Source of the DNA: Candidatus Bipolaricaulota bacterium
GTDB lineage: Bacteria; Bipolaricaulota; Bipolaricaulia; Bipolaricaulales; Bipolaricaulaceae
Length of the DNA stretch: 32,415 bases
Assembly (NCBI GenBank): GCA_030550535.1
Contig: JAUQPF010000041.1
Coordinates: 1 to 32,415 of the forward strand
Direction of reading: 5' to 3'
The notes under the pieces are model-generated. The model made no database searches and was not told the DNA's origin. It saw only the letters and a list, made by a program, of their open reading frames with translations. Position 1 is the stretch's first letter. Every line of letters starts with the position of its first letter. Positions 25,111-32,333 of the stretch are shown here, piece after piece. The position numbers were made by a program, and so were the translations under genes.

Positions 25111-25536
25111 AGGTTCGGATTGCTGGTTCTGCTGATGGGTACTCTGGGCCTGTGCGGCTTGGGCACGAGTGTATCCCGCACCGCCACCGTGTCCCTTTCC
25201 ATCCCCGCCCTAACCGTCCTGACCCTTCCCGAGCGTCACCTCTCCGGAAAGGAGGTGGTGGTGGAGCTCGGCCCGGAGGACCTGGCGCGGGGCTTGCTCC
25301 TCCTCCCCGTGGAGGTCAAGAGCAACGTGCCCTGGGCGGTGACGGCGCAGCTCCTTTCGGAGGAGGGCGCCGCGCTCGCGGTGGAGGTTTTGGGCGGCCC
25401 GGAGGTAGTGGTGGGAACGGAAGAAGTTCTCCTCCTCTCGGGCCGGCCGGGAAAGCACGAGCTGCTCCTGCGCCTCACCCTTTTTGGGGAGATCCTGAGG
25501 GGCGCAGCCCTCGTGCTCAAGATGGTGGGTCCCTAG
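25105..25536 (+). CDS. Small secreted beta-sandwich protein controlled by riboswitch 1
   Basis: A 143-residue protein with signal peptide 1-20 (FGLLVLLMGTLGLCGLGTS; the Cys might be lipidated but the lipobox is poor). The mature part is short beta-strands. Its segment VEVKSNVPWAVTAQLL lines up with VYVWSNRPWTLSVAA in the next gene and VRVTSSTTWALSVAAL in the one after, so the three share a module. The ATG begins 1 nt after the aptamer core with no Shine-Dalgarno sequence in the gap; the start codon is part of P1. A pilin-like or surface protein is inferred from context only. Confidence 0.72.
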   Translation: MARFGLLVLLMGTLGLCGLGTSVSRTATVSLSIPALTVLTLPERHLSGKEVVVELGPEDLARGLLLLPVEVKSNVPWAVTAQLLSEEGAALAVEVLGGPEVVVGTEEVLLLSGRPGKHELLLRLTLFGEILRGAALVLKMVGP

Positions 25537-25575
25537 CTTTGGGGCCCCACACGGAAGGGAGGTGGGAGCTGGTCG

Positions 25576-25581
25576 TAAAAT
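25576..25581 (+). promoter_or_regulatory. Possible -10 box for the second riboswitch transcript
   Basis: TAAAAT lies 9 nt before the P1 helix of riboswitch 2, a suitable place for a transcript starting near 25588. No good -35 hexamer is seen 16-18 bp upstream, so read-through from the first promoter may also supply this RNA. Confidence 0.4.
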
Positions 25582-25590
25582 AGGATTCGT

Positions 25591-25738
25591 GGGGTGACCG
25601 ATAAAGGCAAACCCGTCGCAAGGCGGGGGCGCAAAGCCACAGGTCCCTCAGGGACGGCTGGGCTGCCGAAGCACCCCAAGAGAAGCGCAAAAACTTCCGG
25701 GCAGGAGGCCCGGTAAACCAAACTTCTCTTGGAGGTGC
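25591..25738 (+). promoter_or_regulatory. c-di-GMP-I (GEMM-I) riboswitch, copy 2, with Shine-Dalgarno-sequestering platform
   Basis: The 66-nt core (25606-25671) is identical to copy 1. P1 is GGGGTG (25591-25596) with CACCCC (25672-25677). The same 3' strand and following bases, GCACCCCAAGAGAAG (25671-25685), can instead pair with CTTCTCTTGGAGGTGC (25723-25738): 15 base pairs with one bulged A, covering the ribosome site GGAGGTG. An inner hairpin CCGGGC-AGGAG-GCCCGG (25697-25713) closes the loop. Forming P1 frees GGAGGTG, so c-di-GMP should turn translation of the next gene on. Confidence 0.9.
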
Positions 25739-25742
25739 TCAG

Positions 25743-26261
25743 ATGAAGAGCTTGAAGGTTTTGGCGGTTTTGGTGGCTGGCGTTATGGGCGTGGTGAGCG
25801 GGATGGCTCAGACGAGCGTGCAGGCAGGATCGACCGCGGTGTTCACGGTGCCGACCCTGATTCGGCTGGAGCTCAGTGTCTCCACCATCAACTTCGGCAC
25901 CCTGACCCTGGAGGACTACGACACGGGATACAAGGACGCGGTGGGCGCGCAGATCGTGTACGTGTGGAGCAACCGGCCCTGGACCCTCTCCGTGGCCGCG
26001 AACAGCGCCACCTGGACGGGCCCGTGGGCTAAACCCGCCAGCGACCTCCTTCTGCGCGTGGCCTCCGTGAACCGGCCGGAGCGCATCACCTACCTCCTCA
26101 GCACCCTCACCGGCCTTACCACGGGCGGGTTCACCCTTGCCCAGGGTCAGCCCGGCGGGAACTTCCAGCACACCATGGACTTCCGGGTCCTGGTGAGCTG
26201 GGACAACGACGTGGCCGGCGATTACTCGCTCGGCTTCACCTACACCCTCACCGCGCCGTGA
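25743..26261 (+). CDS. Secreted pilin-like/adhesin subunit controlled by riboswitch 2
   Basis: A 172-residue secreted protein. Signal peptide 1-22 (VLAVLVAGVMGVVSGMA), then a single beta-rich domain of about 145 residues with strands such as LIRLELSVSTINFGTLTLED and a TYTLTAP end. The strand pattern recalls WxL or spore-coat-U/pilin-like beta-sandwiches, but no named family is certain. The module recurs at the C-terminus of the next protein (shared GTLTLxDYDxGYxD and WxLSVAA). The ATG has GGAGGTG 5 nt upstream, which the riboswitch can hide. It is probably the major subunit or an abundant surface protein of the locus. Confidence 0.75.
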   Translation: MKSLKVLAVLVAGVMGVVSGMAQTSVQAGSTAVFTVPTLIRLELSVSTINFGTLTLEDYDTGYKDAVGAQIVYVWSNRPWTLSVAANSATWTGPWAKPASDLLLRVASVNRPERITYLLSTLTGLTTGGFTLAQGQPGGNFQHTMDFRVLVSWDNDVAGDYSLGFTYTLTAP

Positions 26262-26274
26262 CGCAGCATTGGAC

Positions 26275-26309
26275 GGGCAGCCCGGTTCCCCAGCGGAGCC
26301 GGGCTGCCC
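26275..26309 (+). terminator. Strong hairpin, probable terminator or attenuator
   Basis: GGGCAGCCCGG (26275-26285) pairs perfectly with CCGGGCTGCCC (26299-26309), and the stem extends inward by UU/AG and CC/GG. Only a weak T-rich tail (TTAAACTTT) follows, so it may act as a partial terminator that lowers expression of the downstream genes relative to 25743-26261, or as an mRNA 3' stabiliser. Confidence 0.6.
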
Positions 26310-26322
26310 TTAAACTTTGGTC

Positions 26323-27249
26323 ATGCGCCTGAAACGCGGTGTCCTGGGATTTTTGGCCTTTGTAGCCCTTCCCCTTTGGGCCCAGAACACCGGTTGGCTC
26401 AACCCCTCCCTGGATTTCGGGGCTTTTCGGAACCCCACCTACGCGTACTACGACGACAACCTCTTTGCCCGCGGGGAGATCGGGGACACCCACGTGTACT
26501 ACGGGTACCGCTTCTCCATCCCCGCGGAGGCGGAGATTTTGGGGATCGAGGTGCGCCTGGACGCCTGGCGCTGGCCCGCTGGCGTGCCCTTTTACGCTTA
26601 CCTTAGGGTTCAGCTCTCCGGGGATGGAGGGCGGTCCTGGACCAGCGCGTACACTGCCGGACCCTTGGCGGGCTACGAGCAAACGTTCATCCTGGGTGGG
26701 CCTACGGATCTTTGGGGCCGGACCTGGCAACCCGGGAATTTCCAACCCCAGCTGTTCATGGTGCGCCTGGAAGCGGTGGCTCCGCGGGGCCGGGAAGTCC
26801 GCCTGGATTGGGTGGCGGTGCGCGTCCACTACCGCACCGGCCTCGCCCTGGAGATCGAACCCGGAACGGTGGATCTCGGCACCCTCACCCTGGCCGACTA
26901 CGACCGGGGGTACCGTGACCTCCTTGAAGCTCAGGTGGTGCGCGTGACGAGCTCCACCACTTGGGCGCTCTCCGTGGCCGCCCTCACCCCCACCTGGCGC
27001 TATAGCGGCGACCTCCCTGACCCCAAGAAGCCCTGCGGGCACCTCCTTTGGCGCGTGGAGCATGTGAGCGGGCCAGTGAGCTGGGTGGAGACGACGTTCG
27101 TGCCGTTGGCCACCGCGGAGCGGACCGTGGCCCAGGGCACCGCCGGCACAGCTAAACTCAGCCTGAGCTTCCGCCTCATTGTGGACTACGAGGCCACCTG
27201 GCCCGGCACCTACGCCCTGGACTTCCGCTACACCCTGATAAGCCCCTAG
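26323..27249 (+). CDS. Secreted two-domain paralogue of the riboswitch-2 protein
   Basis: A 308-residue protein with signal peptide 1-18 (cut after WAQ). The N-terminal domain (about 20-170) is aromatic-rich (YAYYDD, HVYYGYRF) and jelly-roll-like. The C-terminal domain (about 175-308) repeats the preceding protein's module: LEIEPGTVDLGTLTLADYDR, then WALSVAAL and LDFRYTLISP at the end. This fits a minor or tip subunit carrying an extra binding domain. TAAACT (26311-26316) ends exactly 6 nt before the ATG, suggesting its own leaderless transcript outside riboswitch control; there is no Shine-Dalgarno sequence. Confidence 0.75.
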   Translation: MRLKRGVLGFLAFVALPLWAQNTGWLNPSLDFGAFRNPTYAYYDDNLFARGEIGDTHVYYGYRFSIPAEAEILGIEVRLDAWRWPAGVPFYAYLRVQLSGDGGRSWTSAYTAGPLAGYEQTFILGGPTDLWGRTWQPGNFQPQLFMVRLEAVAPRGREVRLDWVAVRVHYRTGLALEIEPGTVDLGTLTLADYDRGYRDLLEAQVVRVTSSTTWALSVAALTPTWRYSGDLPDPKKPCGHLLWRVEHVSGPVSWVETTFVPLATAERTVAQGTAGTAKLSLSFRLIVDYEATWPGTYALDFRYTLISP

Positions 27250-27290
27250 TCCTTGCAGGCTTGCACGCCCCTTACGATCCTTAGCTCGCC

Positions 27291-28316
27291 ATGAAGCGGG
27301 TCTTGCTGAGCGTCTTTTTCCTTTGGGCCTTTGGGGGGGTGGCCTTCGAGGTGAACCTCCTGGAGGTGGATCTCCAGGCCCGCCCGGGTGCGGTCCTCGC
27401 CTTTTCCTTCCTCGTGCGCAACGAGCTCGCCCAGCCGGAACAGATCGTCCTCTACCTTGGCGACTGGGACCGCGACGAGTTCGGGGAGAATCGGTTCTAC
27501 GAGCCCGGGACGGTTTCGCGGTCCGCGGCGGCCTGGACCCGGGTGGCCCCCACCTCCTTCGTCCTCGCCCCCGGCGAGGTGCGGGAGATCCAAGGGACCG
27601 TCCAGGTGCCCGCAGATATACCGCCCGGCACGTATTGGACCATCGTGTTCGTGCAGGGCGAGCCCCGGCTCGTGCCCTACCAAGGGGTGCTCGTCACCGT
27701 GACCCGCCGGATCGGCATCAAGATCTACGTCACCGTGGAGCCTGCGGAGGTGCGGGGGGAACTGCGGGGCCTGGAGGTGCGCGGCCTCAACCCCCTCTGG
27801 GCCTGGGTGAAGTTCGCCAATGCCGGCACCCGGAACCTCAGGGAGGTGCGGGCCTCGCTGCGGGTGATCGATGTGCAGGGGCGGACAGTGGCCGAGGTCG
27901 CCGCAAGCCCCGTGCCCTGCCTGCCCGGGGCGGCGCGTTGGATCCGCGTGGACACAGCTTTCCGGCCCGAGCCCGGCGTCTACCAGGTTCTCGCCACCGT
28001 GGACTACGGCGGCGAGGCCCTCCTGGGGCTCACCCTGCGCCTGGTGGTCCGCCCCCTCAACCTCCTCCCCTTGGGGGAGGGCTGGGGAGTCCCCCAGGAC
28101 CTGGACGGAGACGGGTTCTACGAGGACCTCAACGGCGACGGCGTCTTCGACGAGGTGGACCTCGACGTGTTCGCGCGGAACCTCGCCCACCCCGTGGTGC
28201 GCGCCAACTTCCGCGCTTTTGACTTCAACAACGACGGGGTCGTGGACGAAGGGGATCTTGCGGCCCTGGAGGCCCTCCTTCGGGCCGCGCGGGCCAAAAG
28301 TCCGCCCCAAGGGTAA
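27291..28316 (+). CDS. Pilus-chaperone-like secreted protein with dockerin-like C-terminus
   Basis: A 341-residue secreted protein with signal peptide 1-18. Residues 20-120 look like a pilus-chaperone or DUF916-type Ig domain (PTSFVLAPGEVREIQGTVQV, then PADIPPGTYWTIVF). A second Ig-like domain spans about 140-255. Residues 265-330 carry two calcium-loop motifs, DLDGDGFYEDLNGDGVFDEVDL and DFNNDGVVDEGDL, as in type I dockerins, which normally dock on cohesins; no cohesin is evident here. Lying between the pilin-like and usher-like genes, it is probably the folding or assembly partner, or a surface adaptor. No Shine-Dalgarno sequence is seen; TACGAT lies 12 nt before the ATG. Confidence 0.75.
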   Translation: MKRVLLSVFFLWAFGGVAFEVNLLEVDLQARPGAVLAFSFLVRNELAQPEQIVLYLGDWDRDEFGENRFYEPGTVSRSAAAWTRVAPTSFVLAPGEVREIQGTVQVPADIPPGTYWTIVFVQGEPRLVPYQGVLVTVTRRIGIKIYVTVEPAEVRGELRGLEVRGLNPLWAWVKFANAGTRNLREVRASLRVIDVQGRTVAEVAASPVPCLPGAARWIRVDTAFRPEPGVYQVLATVDYGGEALLGLTLRLVVRPLNLLPLGEGWGVPQDLDGDGFYEDLNGDGVFDEVDLDVFARNLAHPVVRANFRAFDFNNDGVVDEGDLAALEALLRAARAKSPPQG

Positions 28317-28362
28317 CCCGGCTCCTTAAAGTTCTGCCCGCTTGGCCCCCACAATCGGGCCG

Positions 28363-31221
28363 ATGCGCCTCTTTTGGACCGTGGCACTCCTGGGCTTTTT
28401 CGCCCTTGGCTCCAGCATGGAGGTGCGGCGCCTTTCCCCGCCGGCTGTGGTCCGGCCGGGCGACTTCGTCACCCAGGTCTGGCGGATCACGAACCACACG
28501 CCCGAGCTCCTCACCCTCCGAATCCACGCGGAGCTCCCCGAGGGGTGGGAGGCCCTGGGCCTGCCCGAGGCCTTGCTCCTCGGACCGGGTGAAGAGGACT
28601 ACCTCTTCCTTGTTCTCTACGTTCCCCGCGGGGCGAAAAGCGGGGCGCACACGGTGCGGCTGCGCATACGCTGGGACGGGGAGGAGGCGGTGGCCGAAGC
28701 CCCCATCGAGGTGGAGGCCGTGGCCGCCCTTTCCCTCTTTCCTCCCCCGGCCGAGGGCGGCGAGCCCGGCGAAAGCCTCGCTTTTTCCGTGCGCGTTGTG
28801 AACCGCGGAAACGCCGTGGATCGCGTGGCGATCACGGTGCGCACGGCCTCCGGCTGGCCCGTGGAGGTGCGGCCGGCCGAGCTCCTTCTTGCTCCCGGCG
28901 AGGCCGGCGAGGCCCGCGTGACCCTGCGCATCCCCTCCGAAGCCCCTGTGGGCCGGGAGGTGGTCCTGGCCCAGGCCCGCTCGGGTCTTTCCCCCGAGCT
29001 TGCGGTCCGCACGGCCTGGTACGTGGAGGTCCTCCCGCCCGGGCCCGCGCGCGTCCCCCAAAGGATCCACGCGGAGCTCGCCATGGTGGGGTTCGGCCGC
29101 TTTGCCTACGACTTCCTTGGGGAGCGCGGGACCTCCTTCCTCGGCTTTTCCGGCCGGGGAGCGGTGCTGGACGGGGCGTTGGAGCTTTCCGGCCGTTGGG
29201 CCGGCCCTTGGGCCCCCCGGCCCCTTCAGCTCCTGGACCTCCAGGCCGTGTACGTCACGGACCGCTGGGAGGTGGAGGCCGGCCGGGTGGGCTTTTCCTT
29301 CCCCGCCCTCCTTGCGCCCCTGGGCTTTTGGGGACTGAGCGCGCGCCTTGCCGGGGACGGGCATGTGGCTGCGTTCGGCTCGGGTGGGGAGGGGGAGAGC
29401 GTGCGGGCCGGCGCCTATTTCCTCTTGCGGGCGAGCCCTTGGGAGGCGGGGGGCGCGTACCGGGAGGAGCGCGGTGCCGCCCACGTCCGAGCGGGCACCG
29501 TGGGCCTAGGCCTTTCCGCCCTGGAGAGCCTGCGCTTCGGGGCTGTGGGCGGGGCCGCCCAGGTCCAAGGCCTCACCCGCTTCGCCGGGGAACTGCGCCT
29601 GACCTGGGAGATCCCCGAGCTCTTTTTCCTGGAGGTCCGGGGTTTCGCCCTGGATCCGCGCTTCCCCGCGCTTGTTCAGGACCGAGCCGGCCTTTCCCTC
29701 TCCGGCCGCTTGGGCGCTGCGGAGGCCGGGTTCCGCTTCCTTTGGGAGTGGCAGCGCGACAACCTCCGCGGCCTTTCCCCCACCACCCGCGCCTGGCATG
29801 GGGTTCAAGCCGGCTGGGACCTCTTCCCCCAAAGTTGGCCTCTGCGCCTGGGCTTCGCCCTTTCCCTTCGGCGCACCGCGGACCTCTCCTTCCCGCCGGC
29901 CCTGGACGAGCGGGTGGCCCGGGCCGAGGGCCTGGCCTCCTTTTCCCACCAGGGCTTCACCGTGGGGGTTCAGGTGGCCTCCACCCGGCTTCAGGACCTT
30001 GTGGCCGCGCGGGGCTGGTGGCGCGGGGAGTTCCGGGAGTGGCTGGAGCTTCGTCCCTCGGAAAGGGTCGTGTTCCGCGGGGAGTTCCAGCAGGTCCTCT
30101 TCTCCGCGCCGGGGGAGGAGCGTCGCCAGGGCGAAGCTTCTTTCTCCTTCTCTTGGGATGAGCGATTCCGGGTTTCTTGGTCCTACGGCCGGGAGGGCGG
30201 GACCGCCCGGGCCGAGGCGACTGTGGAACCCGCGCCGGTCCTGACCCTGAAGCTTGGGGCCGAAGCCCGCTGGCGCGAGGCCGGGGAGCCCTCGCGCTTT
30301 GCGGCTTTCCTGGAGTTCGCCTACCGCTTCACCTGGGCTCCGCCCTTCCTCCCCGTCCACGGGCTCCTTTCCGGCCACGTCTTTTCCGACCTCAACGGGA
30401 ACGGAGAGCGCGATCCCACCGAGCCCGGTGTGCCGGGGGTGATCCTTGGCCTTGGGGACCTCCAGGTCTCCTCCGGGGAGGATGGGGAGTTCCGCTTCCC
30501 AGGCCAACCGCCGGGCTCCTACGTTCTGCGGGTGGTTCGGGTTCCCTTGGGCTACGCCCTCCCGGATGAGGAGCTCCCCGTCGCCCTGGCCTTGGGCCGG
30601 GAGACCCGGGTTTCCGTGCCTCTTCTTCCCCTGGCCTCGCTCTCCGGGATCGTGTTTTTGGACCTGGACGGGGACGGAGTCCCGGCCCTCGGGGAGCCCG
30701 GCCTCCCCCGGGTCTACGTGCGCATCGGCCCGGCGGAGGGCCCAACCCTGGAGGTGCTCACCGATCCCACGGGGCGGTTCCTCTGGCCGGAGCTCCGGCC
30801 GGGACACTACCGGGTGGAGCTCGTGCTTGAGAGCTTGCCCGCTCGGCATGAACCTACCACTCCGGCCGTCTTGGAGCTTGCGCTTGGGCCCGGCGAGAAG
30901 AAGGAGGTTGCCTTCGGGGTGCGGGAGCGGCCCAAGCCGGTGGTGGTGATCCAGCCGCCGCTCGCGGAGTTCACCTGGACCCCCCTCGTTCCCAAGGCTG
31001 GCGAGCCCGTCCTCTTCGACGCCACCCCTTCCCAGGCCTTCGGGGCGGAGATCGTGGAGTACCTTTGGGACTTCAACGACGACGGCGAGGCCGATGCGGA
31101 GGGCGTGCGGGTGAGCTGGGCCTTCCCTGAGCCCGGGCTTTACCTCGTGACCTTGGTGGTCGTGGACTCCGCGGGCCTCACCGGCCGCACCCAGTACCTC
31201 CTTCAGGTTCGCTCGCCCTGA
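28363..31221 (+). CDS. Large usher/beta-barrel-like surface protein with SdrD-B-like and PKD-like domains
   Basis: A 952-residue exported protein. Signal peptide 1-18; two NEW3-like Ig domains (about 20-110 and 120-225); a long region (about 235-660) of alternating short strands rich in Arg, aromatic residues and Gly (YVTDRWEVEAGRVGFSF), which looks like an outer-membrane barrel similar to fimbrial ushers; SdrD-B-like domains at about 670 (GHVFSDLNGNGERDPTEPG) and 761 (GIVFLDLDGDGVPALGEPG), each with a calcium loop; and a PKD-like domain at about 864-950 (EIVEYLWDFNDDGEADAEG). ATG 28363 is preferred; CACAAT ends 7 nt upstream. It is likely an assembly platform or anchor for the secreted subunits. 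Confidence 0.75.
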   Translation: MRLFWTVALLGFFALGSSMEVRRLSPPAVVRPGDFVTQVWRITNHTPELLTLRIHAELPEGWEALGLPEALLLGPGEEDYLFLVLYVPRGAKSGAHTVRLRIRWDGEEAVAEAPIEVEAVAALSLFPPPAEGGEPGESLAFSVRVVNRGNAVDRVAITVRTASGWPVEVRPAELLLAPGEAGEARVTLRIPSEAPVGREVVLAQARSGLSPELAVRTAWYVEVLPPGPARVPQRIHAELAMVGFGRFAYDFLGERGTSFLGFSGRGAVLDGALELSGRWAGPWAPRPLQLLDLQAVYVTDRWEVEAGRVGFSFPALLAPLGFWGLSARLAGDGHVAAFGSGGEGESVRAGAYFLLRASPWEAGGAYREERGAAHVRAGTVGLGLSALESLRFGAVGGAAQVQGLTRFAGELRLTWEIPELFFLEVRGFALDPRFPALVQDRAGLSLSGRLGAAEAGFRFLWEWQRDNLRGLSPTTRAWHGVQAGWDLFPQSWPLRLGFALSLRRTADLSFPPALDERVARAEGLASFSHQGFTVGVQVASTRLQDLVAARGWWRGEFREWLELRPSERVVFRGEFQQVLFSAPGEERRQGEASFSFSWDERFRVSWSYGREGGTARAEATVEPAPVLTLKLGAEARWREAGEPSRFAAFLEFAYRFTWAPPFLPVHGLLSGHVFSDLNGNGERDPTEPGVPGVILGLGDLQVSSGEDGEFRFPGQPPGSYVLRVVRVPLGYALPDEELPVALALGRETRVSVPLLPLASLSGIVFLDLDGDGVPALGEPGLPRVYVRIGPAEGPTLEVLTDPTGRFLWPELRPGHYRVELVLESLPARHEPTTPAVLELALGPGEKKEVAFGVRERPKPVVVIQPPLAEFTWTPLVPKAGEPVLFDATPSQAFGAEIVEYLWDFNDDGEADAEGVRVSWAFPEPGLYLVTLVVVDSAGLTGRTQYLLQVRSP

Positions 31222-31376
31222 GGTCATTCCCTCGACTTAAACGCTCGGGCGGTCCTAGCCCAGTCCTAACCAGGGCCATGCGCTCGCCCGAGGGTCAGCC
31301 TGCCCGCCGAAATCCATGGTTGGCAGGACGAGGGGCGGCGGGGATATTTGCTCATGTCACAGGGGGTGAGGAGGCC

Positions 31377-31673
31377 ATGCAGGATGTGGAGATGCGAGAG
31401 GTTTCCCTGGAAGCGGTGGTTGCGGAGGTCAAGGCGTTGCGGGCGGAGATCCAGCTCCTCGCGGGGGATGTGCGGACGCTGGAGCGGGAGGTGCGGGTGC
31501 GGCTAAACGCCTTGGAGCGGGAGCTTGGGGCGCGCCTTCAGACCGTGGAACGGGAGACGAACGCCCGGCATCGGGCCCTGGAGGAGTGCTACGAGGGACT
31601 CAAGCACGAGGTGCGCACGCTTTTGGAGATCCGGGAGCGGCTGGCTGCCCTGGAAGCCCGGCTTGCGTCCTAG
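31377..31673 (+). CDS. Small coiled-coil protein
   Basis: A 98-residue, highly charged helical protein with continuous heptad-like repeats (VVAEVKALRAEIQLLAGDVR, then LEREVRVRLNALERELGARL). It has no signal peptide or enzyme motif. The ATG follows GGTGAGGAGG; an earlier in-frame start at 31278 has no ribosome site and gives an unlikely basic N-terminus. The function is unknown. The 155 bp upstream contain one inverted repeat, CTCGGGCG with CGCCCGAG, and nothing else clear. Confidence 0.65.
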   Translation: MQDVEMREVSLEAVVAEVKALRAEIQLLAGDVRTLEREVRVRLNALERELGARLQTVERETNARHRALEECYEGLKHEVRTLLEIRERLAALEARLAS

Positions 31674-31699
31674 GCGGGCCAAGAATCGTTCGAGCTGCG

Positions 31700-31705
31700 T
31701 ATAAT
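31700..31705 (+). promoter_or_regulatory. -10 box of the toxin-antitoxin operon
   Basis: A perfect TATAAT ending 9 nt before ATG 31715, so the leader is only a few nucleotides. No clear -35 hexamer is visible. Confidence 0.55.
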
Positions 31706-31714
31706 GAAAAAGCA

Positions 31715-31912
31715 ATGGGCGTTGAGGAGCTCAAAGAAGCGGTGAAGCGGCTCCCCAAGGAGGACCTTGCTCGTTTCCGTTCCTGGTTTTTGGAGTTCGA
31801 CGCCGCGCTTTGGGACGAGGAGTTCGCTGAGGACGCCCGCGGTGGGAAACTCGATTCCCTTGCGGAGGAAGCCCTGCGGGACCTTCGCGAGGGCCGCTGC
31901 GCGGATCTTTGA
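31715..31912 (+). CDS. Small antitoxin of a RelE/ParE-type module
   Basis: A 65-residue acidic helical protein (ELKEAVKRLPKEDLARFRSW, then LDSLAEEALRDLREGRCADL). This form is common among antitoxins encoded just before RelE/ParE toxins: a leucine-rich N-terminal half and a C-terminal helix ending in an Arg/Glu-rich tail that wraps the toxin. Its stop overlaps the toxin's start codon (TTGA), ensuring coupled translation. Confidence 0.8.
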   Translation: MGVEELKEAVKRLPKEDLARFRSWFLEFDAALWDEEFAEDARGGKLDSLAEEALRDLREGRCADL

Positions 31913-32169
31913 AGCATAAAGCCACCCCGCGTTTCTGGCGCTGTTTTGAAACCCTTCCCAAGGGGGCCCAAGCCCAGGCTCGGAAGTGTTTCGAGCTCTT
32001 GAAGACCGATCCGAACCACCCTTCTTTGCATCTTAAGAAAGTGGGCCGCTTTTGGTCCGTGCGCATTGGACGGAGGTACCGCGCCCTGGCCGTGGAACAC
32101 GGTGATGTCCTCGTTTGGTTCTGGATTGGGTCCCACGATGAGTATGAACGCCTTTTGGGCCGCGCTTAG
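31909..32169 (+). CDS. RelE/ParE-superfamily toxin
   Basis: An 86-residue basic protein of RelE/ParE fold. The recognisable block is LHLKKVGRFWSVRIGRRYRA followed by LAVEHGDVLVWFWIGSHDEYERLL, as in HigB/YoeB/ParE-like toxins. Arg residues in the core strand and the C-terminal HDEYE segment are the usual active-site positions for mRNA cleavage, but ParE-type gyrase inhibition cannot be excluded. The start is TTG 31909, overlapping the antitoxin stop, which would keep toxin levels low. Confidence 0.85.
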   Translation: MKHKATPRFWRCFETLPKGAQAQARKCFELLKTDPNHPSLHLKKVGRFWSVRIGRRYRALAVEHGDVLVWFWIGSHDEYERLLGRA

Positions 32170-32274
32170 CACGCGGAGGGGACGGCCGTGACCGCGAAAA
32201 TTTCAGGAAACGGAAGGCCGCTCTCAGCGCTGGCCTCAGGGAGGCGGGGAAAACGTGTGGGGACGGGGAGGGTA

Positions 32275-32303
32275 TTGACAGGGGACGGCTGTCTTCCTAT
32301 AAT
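32275..32303 (+). promoter_or_regulatory. Consensus sigma-70 promoter
   Basis: A perfect TTGACA (32275-32280), 17 bp, then a perfect TATAAT (32298-32303). It is the best promoter in the window and drives the gene that runs off the right end. The 105 bp between the toxin gene and this promoter hold nothing recognisable. Confidence 0.85.
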
Positions 32304-32333
32304 GGCGCACGAAACCCCAAGGCAAGGGAGGTG

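Noticed and set aside
24990-25583. Long open frame through riboswitch 1, beginning GTG after AAGGGGGTGAGG
   Set aside because: It translates structured RNA and then the real secreted gene out of frame; the product is Arg/Pro/Gly-rich low-complexity sequence typical of shadow frames in GC-rich DNA.
25038-25671. The two 66-nt repeats as CRISPR repeats or transposon ends
   Set aside because: Only two direct copies with a gene between them, and every conserved GEMM-I aptamer element is present.
31244-31291. CTCGGGCG/CGCCCGAG inverted repeat as a terminator
   Set aside because: An 8-bp stem with a loop over 30 nt and no T-run; too weak to call.
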